Assembly: GCA_021173225.1 (NCBI GenBank) | Contig: JAJOLK010000005.1 | Location: forward strand, 1 to 64,000 | DNA: 64,000 nt | Direction: 5' to 3' | Source of the DNA: Phycisphaerales bacterium PN19_bin_20 | Lineage (GTDB): Bacteria > Planctomycetota > Phycisphaerae > Phycisphaerales > UBA1924 | Part shown: positions 45,372-55,191 of the stretch, piece after piece | How the letters are laid out: every line of letters starts with the position of its first letter | Position numbering within the stretch: the first letter of the stretch is position 1 | Made by a program: the position numbers and the translations under genes | The notes under the pieces: model-generated | What the model was told of the DNA's origin: nothing | The model's input: only the letters and a program-made list of their open reading frames with translations | Databases searched by the model: none

Positions 45372-46696
45372 CCGCTCTACCAGCCGATTCTGCTGGCATC
45401 GCGAGCACCAGCTCGCTGGGCCAATCGTTTGCCAGCCACCACGGTCCGATCGACCTGAGCGAGCGGAACGTGACGGTGCCGAAGAACTGGGCCACGGGCC
45501 CGATGCTGCTGCTGGCCGTGCTCGGGCTGTTGTGCATCGGCGCGACGCTTGGGGCGGCGGTGACCGCCGGGGCTGACGAGGCGGGCTCGAAGGCCGCCAA
45601 GCACGCGCTGTACGCGTACCACGTCGGGGTGATGTCGATCATCACGTTCTCGGTGGGCGGGCTTGGGCTGACGATGATTTTGCGTGCGGTCCGCGCGGGG
45701 TGGAGCGCGACGATCAGGCGCCAAGCCGAGAACGTCGCGATGCTCATCCCGCTGGGGGTGCTGCTGCTGATCCCGCAGGCGATCTTCGCGGCCCAGGTCT
45801 GGAAGTGGATCGACCCGGCATATGAGGGCGGCTACTTGCTGGACGCCAAGCGCTGGTGGCTGGCACCGGGCTTCCTGGGCGTGCGGATCGTGTTCTACGG
45901 CGTGATGTGGACTTTGCTGGCATACGGGCAGTACCGCATGAGCACCCGCCAGGACCGCGAGGGCGATGTCCAGCTGACCAACAAGGCGCAGTTCTGGGCC
46001 CAGCCCGGGCTGCTGGCCTTCGCGCTGACCTCTTCGTTCGCGGCCTTCGACCTGATCATGGCCTTGGACTACCACTGGTTCAGCACCATGTTCGGCGTCT
46101 ACTTCTTTGCCGGCGCGATCCTCAGCGGCGTGGCTCTGGTCATCTTGATCACCACGGTGCTGCGGATGAGCGGGCGGTTGCGTGGCGTGGTGACGCGCGA
46201 GCACAACCACGACCTGGGCAAGCTGCTGATCGCCTTCACGATCTTCTGGGCGTACATCTCGTTTAGCCAGTACTTCCTGATCTGGTACGCGAACATCCCC
46301 GAGGCGACGGCGTGGTTCCTGGTCCGCAAAGAGAACGGGTGGGAGCACCTGTTCCTGCTCCTGTGCCTGGGGCACTTTGTGCTGCCGTTCTTGCTGCTGC
46401 TGTTCCGCGGGATCAAGAAGAGCCTGCCGCTGCTGGCGATTTTGGCGTTCTGGCAGCTGGTGATGCACCTGTGCGACATGTTCTGGCAGATCCGCCCGGT
46501 GGCGTTTATGAGCTACGACGCGGGCAACCCGGTGGTGGCGGGCAAGGTCGGGCTGGGTTGGGTCGACTTCACGGGCGTGCTTGGCCCAGTGCTGCTGTTC
46601 ACGGCGGGGCTGATCTTCATGATCCGCCGCTCGCCGCTGATTGCGACCAAAGACCCCCGCCTGGTTGAGGCGCTGAACCACAAGAACTACGTCTGA
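45368..46696 (+). CDS. actF: Alternative Complex III membrane subunit ActF
   Basis: 442 residues with about ten hydrophobic segments, similar in fold to ActC. Recognisable parts are KHALYAYHVGVMSIITFSVGG, AFDLIMALDYHWFSTMFGVYFFAG, HNHDLGKLLIAFTIFWAYISFSQYFLIWYANIPEATAWFL and FLLCLGHFVLPFLLLL-like sequence. It may host a second quinol site or proton path. Directly coupled to actE. Confidence 0.92.
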   Translation: MTALPADSAGIASTSSLGQSFASHHGPIDLSERNVTVPKNWATGPMLLLAVLGLLCIGATLGAAVTAGADEAGSKAAKHALYAYHVGVMSIITFSVGGLGLTMILRAVRAGWSATIRRQAENVAMLIPLGVLLLIPQAIFAAQVWKWIDPAYEGGYLLDAKRWWLAPGFLGVRIVFYGVMWTLLAYGQYRMSTRQDREGDVQLTNKAQFWAQPGLLAFALTSSFAAFDLIMALDYHWFSTMFGVYFFAGAILSGVALVILITTVLRMSGRLRGVVTREHNHDLGKLLIAFTIFWAYISFSQYFLIWYANIPEATAWFLVRKENGWEHLFLLLCLGHFVLPFLLLLFRGIKKSLPLLAILAFWQLVMHLCDMFWQIRPVAFMSYDAGNPVVAGKVGLGWVDFTGVLGPVLLFTAGLIFMIRRSPLIATKDPRLVEALNHKNYV

Positions 46697-46740
46697 TGCA
46701 TCGAGGCGGAGCGTCGATGATCAACCCGTTGGAGAGCACC

Positions 46741-47157
46741 ATGGCAACGACTCACGACTCTACTCACGCGGGGCAAGAGCACGCCGACGCCTGGCACACG
46801 CACGCCGCCACCGAGGGCGTGCCTCAGGCGGCCCACACCGAAGAGGTCCCGGCCTTCCGCGTGCTTGGCCTGGGCATCTTGCTGTGGTTCGGCGTGGTGG
46901 TGACCATCGCGGTCATCGCGGTCTACTACCTGGCCTACGCCAATGACCTGCAGATCAGCAGCGAGGAATACCCCGAAAGGTTCGGCGGCGAGAACCAGGC
47001 CGTGCATACCGGGCAGCTTCAGGCCCGGCGGACGGTTCTTGAGGGTCAGTTCATGAACGTGACCCCCGCGTGGGCCGACGCGGAGATGGGGCTGGTGACG
47101 ATCCCGATGACCAAAGCGATGGACAAGGTGGTGGCCCGGTACGCGGATCGGAAATAA
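46741..47157 (+). CDS. small membrane protein closing the act operon
   Basis: 138 residues from the ATG at 46741, with GGAG six nt upstream; the ATG at 46717 also has a GGAG and is possible. A His/Ala-rich N-terminus is followed by one helix (VLGLGILLWFGVVVTIAVIAVYYLAY) and a soluble tail ending in MGLVTIPMTKAMDKVVARY. No family named. The position between actF and the oxidase genes suggests an accessory part of ACIII or of the ACIII-oxidase assembly. Confidence 0.75.
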   Translation: MATTHDSTHAGQEHADAWHTHAATEGVPQAAHTEEVPAFRVLGLGILLWFGVVVTIAVIAVYYLAYANDLQISSEEYPERFGGENQAVHTGQLQARRTVLEGQFMNVTPAWADAEMGLVTIPMTKAMDKVVARYADRK

Positions 47158-47158
47158 G

Positions 47159-47184
47159 CTTGCCGGGAAGCCCCGGTAAGTTTT
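47159..47184 (+). terminator. terminator of the act operon
   Basis: CTTGCCGGG (47159-47167) pairs with CCCGGTAAG (47172-47180) over a 4-nt loop, with one G-T pair, and is followed by TTTTC. It starts 2 bp after the preceding stop codon. Confidence 0.65.
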
Positions 47185-47214
47185 CAGTCACGATTGAAAA
47201 CTGACGACTATACT
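47179..47214 (+). promoter_or_regulatory. dyad and -10-like box before the SCO-cox operon
   Basis: AGTTTTCA (47179-47186) and TGAAAACT (47195-47202) form a perfect 8-bp inverted repeat with an 8-nt spacer, followed by TATACT at 47209-47214. The -35 is poor, which suits a promoter under activator control through the dyad. It lies 80 bp upstream of the SCO gene. Confidence 0.4.
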
Positions 47215-47295
47215 GCCTGACAGCACGGATTCCTGTAGGCCTTAGTGCGGTCGAGGCGGCGTGCAGGCGGGTAAAGGGCTTGGGACGGTCAAAGA

Positions 47296-48279
47296 ATGAT
47301 GGATATTCAAGCGGGCGGCCAGGTTGGGTGTGAGCGTGAGCGCCGGGTAACCGGGGCTGGTCACGCCGCGCGCCGGGCCGGGGGGTTTGCCGGCGTGGCG
47401 GCTGGGCTGCTGATGCTGGTCTCGGGGGCGTTTGGGCAAATCGGGCGTGGCGGGCAGTCCATCGAGCTGGATCAGCAGTCGGTGGCCAACACGGTGCCGT
47501 CGCAGATTGATGGGATGACTGTGCAGCAGCGTCTTGGGCAGAAGGTCCCGCTGGACCTGGTGTTCACTGACACCGAGGGGCGCGAGCGGCCGCTGCGTGA
47601 TTGGTTTATCGACGGACGGCCGGTGCTGATGACGATGGTCTACTTCCGCTGCCCGATGCAGTGCCCGCTGACGCTGCAGCGGTTGACGCAGCGTCTGCGT
47701 GAGATTGAAGACTGGAACATCGGGCGCGAGTTCAACGTGATTGTGGTGTCGTTTGATCCGAGCGAGACGGCTCAGCAGGCCGCGGGGAAGAAGTTTGAGT
47801 TCCTGACGAGCTACGGGCGGTCGCCCGAGGCCTCGGTGAGCAAGGGTTGGGCGTGGCTGACCAGCGCGGACCCGACACGGGCGCGTGAGCTGGCCGACGC
47901 GCTGGGGTTCCCGTACCGGTACTTGCCGGCGAGCAACGAGTATTCACACGCGACGGTGTACTTTGCGATCACGCCTGACGGGACGATCAGCCGCTACCTG
48001 AGCGGGCTGGATACCACGAGCAAGGACGTGCGTTTGTCGCTGCTGGACGCGGGGCAGGGCAAGCTCGGGGGCATTCTGGACACGTTCTGGCAGATGTGCT
48101 TTACGTTTGACGCGCACGCGGGCAGCTACACGCTGCAGGCGTTCCGGTTGATGCAGGTCAGCTCGGTGGTGCTGGTGCTGGGCGTGGGCGGGCTTATCGG
48201 TGCGATGCTGCTGGTGGAGCGGCGAAGGAAGGCCGCGCGGGTCATGACGGCGCTGCTGACGGGCGCGAAAGTGGCTTGA
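47296..48279 (+). CDS. SCO1/SenC-family copper chaperone
   Basis: Thioredoxin-fold protein that delivers copper to the CuA site of the oxidase encoded next. 327 residues, longer than usual because of an N-terminal extension and a C-terminal membrane helix (VVLVLGVGGLIGAMLLVERRR). The copper ligands are in YFRCPMQCPL (CxxxC) and the distal His in SHATVYF. A hydrophobic segment (AGVAAGLLMLVSGAFG) acts as signal or anchor. Ribosome-site evidence is weak; ATGs at 47296 and 47299 both fit. Confidence 0.9.
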   Translation: MMDIQAGGQVGCERERRVTGAGHAARRAGGFAGVAAGLLMLVSGAFGQIGRGGQSIELDQQSVANTVPSQIDGMTVQQRLGQKVPLDLVFTDTEGRERPLRDWFIDGRPVLMTMVYFRCPMQCPLTLQRLTQRLREIEDWNIGREFNVIVVSFDPSETAQQAAGKKFEFLTSYGRSPEASVSKGWAWLTSADPTRARELADALGFPYRYLPASNEYSHATVYFAITPDGTISRYLSGLDTTSKDVRLSLLDAGQGKLGGILDTFWQMCFTFDAHAGSYTLQAFRLMQVSSVVLVLGVGGLIGAMLLVERRRKAARVMTALLTGAKVA

Positions 48280-48361
48280 TAGTGGCGGTGGCGGAGCGGG
48301 TCGTTGGGGGTTTGCGGGTGATCAGCGGCGTCCTGAGCGGACGCCGAAGCGAGGTTCAGCT

Positions 48362-49507
48362 ATGAACGAGTGGCTCAAAGGCATCCTGCTCAAGCCCGGC
48401 AACAGCGACCTTGCGCTGGGCGACTGGAACGTTGATGGGCTGTTCATGTTCATCACCTGGCTGTGCATCGGAAGCTTCATCTTCGTGATGGTGCCGATGT
48501 TCTGGTGGGCGTTTAGGTACCGGCGTGCGCGTGGTGCGGGGCACATGGCGGCGGTGCGGACGCCGAACCACAACACGGTGCTGGAGGTGACGTGGGTGGT
48601 GGTGCCGCTGCTGTTTATGGTGGTGGTGTTCTTCTGGGGGTTCAAGGGGTACATGCGTGGCCAGATCGCCAAGGGCAACGCCGAGGTGATCAACCTTGAG
48701 GCGTACAAGTGGGCGTGGGAGCCGCTGTACCGCAACGGGGCGTCATCCGGCCAGCAGGTGTACATGGACGACCGGCGTACGCCGGGCGAGAACGGCGCGC
48801 TGGTAGGAAAGCGTGGGAACAATCTGTTCCCTGTGATCGCGGTGCCCGAGAAGACGCCGGTGAAGTTCATCATGAAGTCACGCGACGTGATGCACTCGTT
48901 CTACATCCCTGACATGCGGATCAAGATGGACATCTTCCCGAACCGGTACACGAGCCTGACGTTCGTGCCGCAGGATGCGGGCGGCGACCTTGGCAACAAC
49001 GACCAGGCGGGCGCGGTGACGGTGACGCCCGGCGAGATTCCCGGGCGCGACCACTACGTGTTCTGCGCCGAGTACTGCGGGATCAGCCATAGCGAGATGG
49101 CGGCGGTGATGCGGGTGATGACCCCAAGCAACTTCGACAAGGCGCTGGAGACCTGGGGCGACTTGTACAAGGGCAAGAACTTCGCAGAGGTCGGCGCGAT
49201 CGTGCATGCGCGCAAGTGTGCGACGTGCCACAGCGTCGACGGCAGCAAGAACACGGGCCCCACGTGGAAGGACGCCTGGGGCAAGATGACGCCGATGGCC
49301 GTGGGCGGGAGCGTGATGTACGACGAGAACTACACGCGCGAGGCGATCCTGAACCCGGCGGCAAGGCTGCATCAGGGCTATCCGAATCAGATGCCCAGCT
49401 TCGCGGGTCAGCTCAGTGACAACGAAATCCTGGGCGTGATCGCGTACATCCGGCAGCTGTCGGGCAAGACGACCGACGCGGACAAGGTGCCGTTCCCGAG
49501 CAAGTAA
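48362..49507 (+). CDS. coxB: cytochrome c oxidase subunit II with fused cytochrome c (caa3 type)
   Basis: 381 residues. Two N-terminal helices (FMFITWLCIGSFIFVMVPMFWW and VTWVVVPLLFMVVVFFWGF), then the cupredoxin domain with CuA ligands: His in MHSFYIPDMRI and CAEYCGISHSEM. A C-terminal cytochrome c domain carries CATCH and a later Met in YPNQMPSFAG. The fused cytochrome makes this a caa3 oxidase that can take electrons directly from ACIII. It begins 82 bp after the SCO gene. Confidence 0.94.
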   Translation: MNEWLKGILLKPGNSDLALGDWNVDGLFMFITWLCIGSFIFVMVPMFWWAFRYRRARGAGHMAAVRTPNHNTVLEVTWVVVPLLFMVVVFFWGFKGYMRGQIAKGNAEVINLEAYKWAWEPLYRNGASSGQQVYMDDRRTPGENGALVGKRGNNLFPVIAVPEKTPVKFIMKSRDVMHSFYIPDMRIKMDIFPNRYTSLTFVPQDAGGDLGNNDQAGAVTVTPGEIPGRDHYVFCAEYCGISHSEMAAVMRVMTPSNFDKALETWGDLYKGKNFAEVGAIVHARKCATCHSVDGSKNTGPTWKDAWGKMTPMAVGGSVMYDENYTREAILNPAARLHQGYPNQMPSFAGQLSDNEILGVIAYIRQLSGKTTDADKVPFPSK

Positions 49508-49550
49508 GTGACCAGTGAACAGTGACCAATGAACGGTGACGAGCGACGAC
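49507..49550. repeat. degenerate GTGACCAGTGAAC repeats after coxB
   Basis: Imperfect 10-13 bp units (GTGACCAGTGAACAGTGACCAATGAACGG type) begin at the last base of the coxB stop codon and continue for about 45 bp. Confidence 0.65.
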
Positions 49551-49645
49551 TGAAGTGATCTGATTGAGCCTGAATCGACCTGTCTGACCATCTATTGAAC
49601 CACGTGTCGATCCGGCCCTTGGGCCTCTTGTGACGGAGCAGAACC

Positions 49646-51463
<1,818 letters not shown>

Positions 51464-51610
51464 GCCGGTTCAAGTGGTGAGCCGGTTTAAGTGGTGAACG
51501 AGTCTGGGCATTGAACAACTACGGGCCCGCGGCTAGACCGCTCCGGGCCCGCTTCGACCGGGTATCGAGACGACTGGATCAGGGCGTAAGGGCCTGAGAA
51601 GAGCGCACCT

Positions 51611-52318
51611 ATGACGACACTGCCGCACGATCAGCTTGAGCCAGCGAACAGCGCCGCGCCCACGGACGGTGGTGGCACGTACCACGACCGCTACCAGCCA
51701 GCGCACCACTTCAAGAGCCGCGAGCACGAGTTTGACGCGGTGAAGATGGGCGTGTGGCTGCTGCTGAGCACTGAAATTCTGCTGTTTGCCGGGCTGTTTG
51801 TCTTCTACGCGATCATGCGCATGAAGCACCCTGAGGCGTTCGTCCACGGCAGTAGCTTGCTGGACTGGCGCTGGGGGCTGATCAACACCGTGGTGCTACT
51901 GCTGAGCAGCTTCACGGCCGCCGCGTCGGTGCGTGACGCGCAGCTCGGGCGGCAGGGGTGGCTGAAGGTCAACTTGTTCCTGACGTTCCTGTTCGGCGGG
52001 GCGTTCCTGGCCATCAAGTTCATCTTTGAGTACCTGCCGAAGATTTCCGAGGGCAAGCTGCCGGGCATCTGGTACAGCTACCCGAACTGGGTCGACGCGA
52101 ACGAACCGCTGTGGTGGGGCCTGTACTGGGGCGCGACGACCGTGCACGCGAGCCACGTGATCATCGGGATGGGCCTGTACTTGTGGCTGCTGCGCCGGGC
52201 GTACAAGCGCCACTTCGGCCCGAGGCACTACAACGGGGTTGAGGGTGTGGCGCTCTATTGGCACATCGTTGACATCGTCTGGATCTTCCTGTTCCCGATG
52301 CTGTACCTGATCCATTGA
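51611..52318 (+). CDS. coxC: cytochrome c oxidase subunit III
   Basis: 235 residues with five hydrophobic segments. KMGVWLLLSTEILLFAGLFVFYAIM and the C-terminal VHASHVIIGMGLYLW, VEGVALYWHIVDIVWIFLFPMLYL are diagnostic of CoxC. It stabilises subunit I and the proton uptake path. 147 bp after coxA. Confidence 0.95.
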   Translation: MTTLPHDQLEPANSAAPTDGGGTYHDRYQPAHHFKSREHEFDAVKMGVWLLLSTEILLFAGLFVFYAIMRMKHPEAFVHGSSLLDWRWGLINTVVLLLSSFTAAASVRDAQLGRQGWLKVNLFLTFLFGGAFLAIKFIFEYLPKISEGKLPGIWYSYPNWVDANEPLWWGLYWGATTVHASHVIIGMGLYLWLLRRAYKRHFGPRHYNGVEGVALYWHIVDIVWIFLFPMLYLIH

Positions 52319-52487
52319 TTGTCGCCGCGGGCGCCGGGGCGCGAAGTTGCTGGACGAGTGGGTTGAACGAGCGGGCTGGGCACGCGGGTTGAAACGGGTG
52401 GACAGCCGCTGGTGCGGTGGCGGTTTGAGGGTCGGCGGAAGAGCTGGTTCTGGGCTGGTGGTCCGGGTTTACGCGAGGGTACTTGAC

Positions 52488-53360
52488 ATGGCACACGCCG
52501 CACATGCTGATGGATCACAGGCTCACGGGTCGGGCCATGCCGCTGGTCATGGCGCCGGTCACGCGCACGAGCACGTGATCATCCCGATGCGGACGCTGGT
52601 AACGGTGCTGGTGCTGCTGATGACCTTCACCGGTCTGACGGTGCTGGCGGCGAACCTTGAGATCATCTTCGCCACGATCTTTGAGCTGAAGATCCCGCAG
52701 TACATCAACGTGCTGGTGGCGCTGTCGATCGCGGCGGTCAAGAGCATCATCGTGGCGGCGTACTTCATGCAGCTTCGCTACGACAACCCGCTGAACACGA
52801 TGATCGCGACCTTCACGATCCTGGTGCTGACGTTCTTCCTGGGCTTCACGATGATCGACCTGGGCAGCCGCGGCACGCTGTACGAGTACAAGGCCGAGCA
52901 GGTCATTCCGGGCGGGATTGGCGGCGTGGCGATCGCCGGGGGCGTGCAGGTGCCGTCGAACGTCTCGATCGCGCAGTTCGCACGCGAGCAGGCCGACAAG
53001 AAGATCGAGCAAATGATCAGCGAGGGCACGCCGCTGCCGAAGTTCCTGGGCGTCCGTCTGGTTCACATCGTTGACGAGCTGCTCGCGGCAAAGAAGCCCG
53101 TGCCCGTGGCGTACGCGGCGTACCTCGCCGGCAAGCCCGAGTTGTTCAAGGCCGCCCACGCTCACGGCAAGGACCACACGGATGCCCACGGCGACGACTA
53201 CGGCTCGGCCCATTCCTCAAGCCCCGACGTCTCGCGCGTCAAGACGGGCATCACCCTGCCCGAGCTCGTGCCAGCGGGCGCGGCATCTGGGCAGGACGCA
53301 CCAGGTCGTGACGCAGGGCCCGGCACCGGTCCTGGCGGCGATGACCCCGACCCCAAGTAA
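52488..53360 (+). CDS. coxD: prokaryotic cytochrome c oxidase subunit IV with long C-terminal extension
   Basis: 290 residues. The first 120 match bacterial subunit IV (COX4_pro): a His-rich head (AHAAHADGSQAHGSG), then three helices (TLVTVLVLLMTFTGLTVLAA, INVLVALSIAAVKSIIVAAY, FTILVLTFFLGFTMIDL) around FMQLRYDNPLNTM. The remaining 170 residues are an unusual soluble extension with His/Asp-rich and Gly/Pro-rich tails. The ATG at 52488 opens the family-like sequence; the upstream open frame is Trp/Gly/Arg-rich and unlikely to be translated. Confidence 0.85.
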   Translation: MAHAAHADGSQAHGSGHAAGHGAGHAHEHVIIPMRTLVTVLVLLMTFTGLTVLAANLEIIFATIFELKIPQYINVLVALSIAAVKSIIVAAYFMQLRYDNPLNTMIATFTILVLTFFLGFTMIDLGSRGTLYEYKAEQVIPGGIGGVAIAGGVQVPSNVSIAQFAREQADKKIEQMISEGTPLPKFLGVRLVHIVDELLAAKKPVPVAYAAYLAGKPELFKAAHAHGKDHTDAHGDDYGSAHSSSPDVSRVKTGITLPELVPAGAASGQDAPGRDAGPGTGPGGDDPDPK

Positions 53361-53420
53361 GTTTCACCCGCGGTCCGTGGCGGCGCGGCGGCCCCCACTC
53401 TGATCGCTCAGGCAGCAAAC

Positions 53421-54266
53421 ATGCGTCCACTCGGCTCAATTGGCCTACTCGTCCTTCTATCCTCTGCGGGCGTGGTGATCTTCAGCACGCTGCGGATGGC
53501 CCAGCGCGTTGAGGGCTTCAACGAGGCGGAGGTCTCGACAATCTGGCACGCCCAGCGGACGCGCCTGCGCCAGTTCACGTTCCGCGACAGGGAGGTGCGG
53601 CTGACCGACGCGCCCCCAGCGGAGAACGGCGACGCTCGCCTGCAACTGAGCTACGGCGACCAGTCCCTCGCGTTGAAGGTCCACGCGCCGATCGTGCCGG
53701 GCATGAAAGACCTGAAGGTCTACGACGAGCATGTCGCGGCGCTGGCGATCGCGGCAAACAGGGACGGGGCGATTCAGGTTGATCCCTTCAGCGACGAAGG
53801 CTGGCGGATGTTCATCGTCAGCCGTCAGACCGCGCCGGGCTGGGACGAGGAGACGTGGGGCAACGTCCGCGTCAAGGACTGGGTCTTCGCTCTCTACGAG
53901 CTAACGCCCGAGGGAACTATCACGCTGCGAAAGGTGCAGTTTCCTGACCGCGCGGGGCGCGTGCCGGCGGAGGTTGAGGCGCGGCGAAAGCTCAAGGCCG
54001 CGGGCGAGCCCGTGCCGGGCGAAGAGGTGAAGCTGACGGACGTTGAGCTGATCCAGGAGCGGTCTTTGGAGTGGCAGGCGGCGCTGTTTGCGATCCCGAA
54101 GTCACAGATGAGCCGTTACCGCTTTAAGACCGACGCGGTCCGGGGGAGCTCGGAGGTGCAGGGCATGCGCTGGACGCTACCGGCTGCGGCCTTTGGGATG
54201 ATGGGCGTGGTCGGCGGCGTGGCGCTGATGATGATGAGCGCGACGCGCCGGGCAGCGCGGGTGTGA
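53421..54266 (+). CDS. unknown membrane protein at the end of the oxidase operon
   Basis: 281 residues with a hydrophobic helix at each end (IGLLVLLSSAGVVIFSTL and AAAFGMMGVVGGVALMMM) enclosing a soluble domain of some 220 residues. No motif recognised. It follows coxD by 60 bp and is probably cotranscribed, so a role in oxidase assembly is possible by context only. Confidence 0.7.
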   Translation: MRPLGSIGLLVLLSSAGVVIFSTLRMAQRVEGFNEAEVSTIWHAQRTRLRQFTFRDREVRLTDAPPAENGDARLQLSYGDQSLALKVHAPIVPGMKDLKVYDEHVAALAIAANRDGAIQVDPFSDEGWRMFIVSRQTAPGWDEETWGNVRVKDWVFALYELTPEGTITLRKVQFPDRAGRVPAEVEARRKLKAAGEPVPGEEVKLTDVELIQERSLEWQAALFAIPKSQMSRYRFKTDAVRGSSEVQGMRWTLPAAAFGMMGVVGGVALMMMSATRRAARV

Positions 54267-54375
54267 GTCGCAAGTGAGCTTGGCTAGTTCAGTTTGCGGG
54301 CCGTGCAAGTGGCGCTTCGAGCCGCGCCTTCCGCCTTGCTGTCGTTGCTCGCTACGGCACCTTGACCTGCACTGC

Positions 54376-54423
54376 GCAGGAGCAGGAGCAGGGTCAGGGG
54401 CAGGAGCAGGGGCAGGGGCAAGG
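54376..54423. repeat. hexanucleotide GCAGGR repeat, eight copies
   Basis: Eight consecutive hexamers GCAGGA/GCAGGG with one TCAGGG and one GCAAGG, in the 318-bp gap between the convergent unknown membrane gene and rpsF. The gap also contains the rpsF terminator and nothing else that I recognise. Confidence 0.9.
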
Positions 54424-54513
54424 GCGTTCGCGCGAGATTTTAACCCCACTGACGAAGAGCGCATTGGGCAGAATGAAATCCTGCGACACTGGGTCATGCA
54501 ACCAGGGCCCATG

Positions 54514-54539
54514 AAAAAAACCCGCCGGATGGCCGGGGC
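54514..54539 (-). terminator. rho-independent terminator of rpsF
   Basis: On the minus strand a GCC/GGC plus CCC/GGG stem with one bulged G and an ATCC loop is followed by seven T residues (complement of 54514-54520). It lies about 45 bp after the rpsF stop. Confidence 0.75.
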
Positions 54540-54584
54540 TTGTGCAAAGCTGTCTGGAGGAGTTCGAGCGGACCCTTGCGGGCC

Positions 54585-55001
54585 TTAGTTCTCGCCGACA
54601 GTCGGGACAGGGACTGCGGGGGTCGTGATCGCGGGCGCGCGCAGGTTGGCGTCGACGAGCAGGTCGAGCTGGCCGTCGACGGCCTTCATCTCTTCGATGT
54701 TGAGGTGGTCGGCGCGGACGATCATCTGGCGGAGCAACGCGTCAGAGAGGTTGAAGGCGCGTTCGATAGCCTGCATCTTGTCGGTGGTGACGCTGAAGAA
54801 GCAGAGGATGTAGACGCCGCGCTTCTGCTTGTTGATGGGATAAGCGAGCTGACGGTCGCCCCACTTCTTCAGCGCGATGATCTCGGCACCGTGCTTGCCG
54901 AGCGTCTCTTTGATGAGCTCGACGGCGGCCTTGATGTCAACGTTGACTGACTGCGGGAAGAGGAAGAGGCCTTCGTACGAGATCTTGGGAATCACGCGCA
55001 T
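54585..55001 (-). CDS. rpsF: 30S ribosomal protein bS6
   Basis: 138 residues. The core SYEGLFLFPQSV, IALKKWGDRQLAYPINKQKRGVYILCFFS and ERAFNLSDALLRQMIVRAD is bS6, with a C-terminal Ala/Pro/Thr tail beyond the usual length. AGGAG seven nt ahead of the ATG at 55001 sets the start. The customary partners ssb and rpsR are not visible beside it. Confidence 0.95.
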   Translation of the reverse strand: MRVIPKISYEGLFLFPQSVNVDIKAAVELIKETLGKHGAEIIALKKWGDRQLAYPINKQKRGVYILCFFSVTTDKMQAIERAFNLSDALLRQMIVRADHLNIEEMKAVDGQLDLLVDANLRAPAITTPAVPVPTVGEN

Positions 55002-55191
55002 CGGTGCGCTCCTGTATGGGCCCCGGGGCGGCCGCCACGCGTGAGCGGGCGGGGCTTGCCGGGGAATGTCTCCCGAGGCTGACCTCCACGCGGAGGGGCG
55101 ACGGGCGCGAAACAAGGTCGGGATAGTAGGCCCGAAACCGGTCCTCGTGCCAGTTGAGGGTGGTGTGGGGTCTTCAGACCAGACGTACGGC

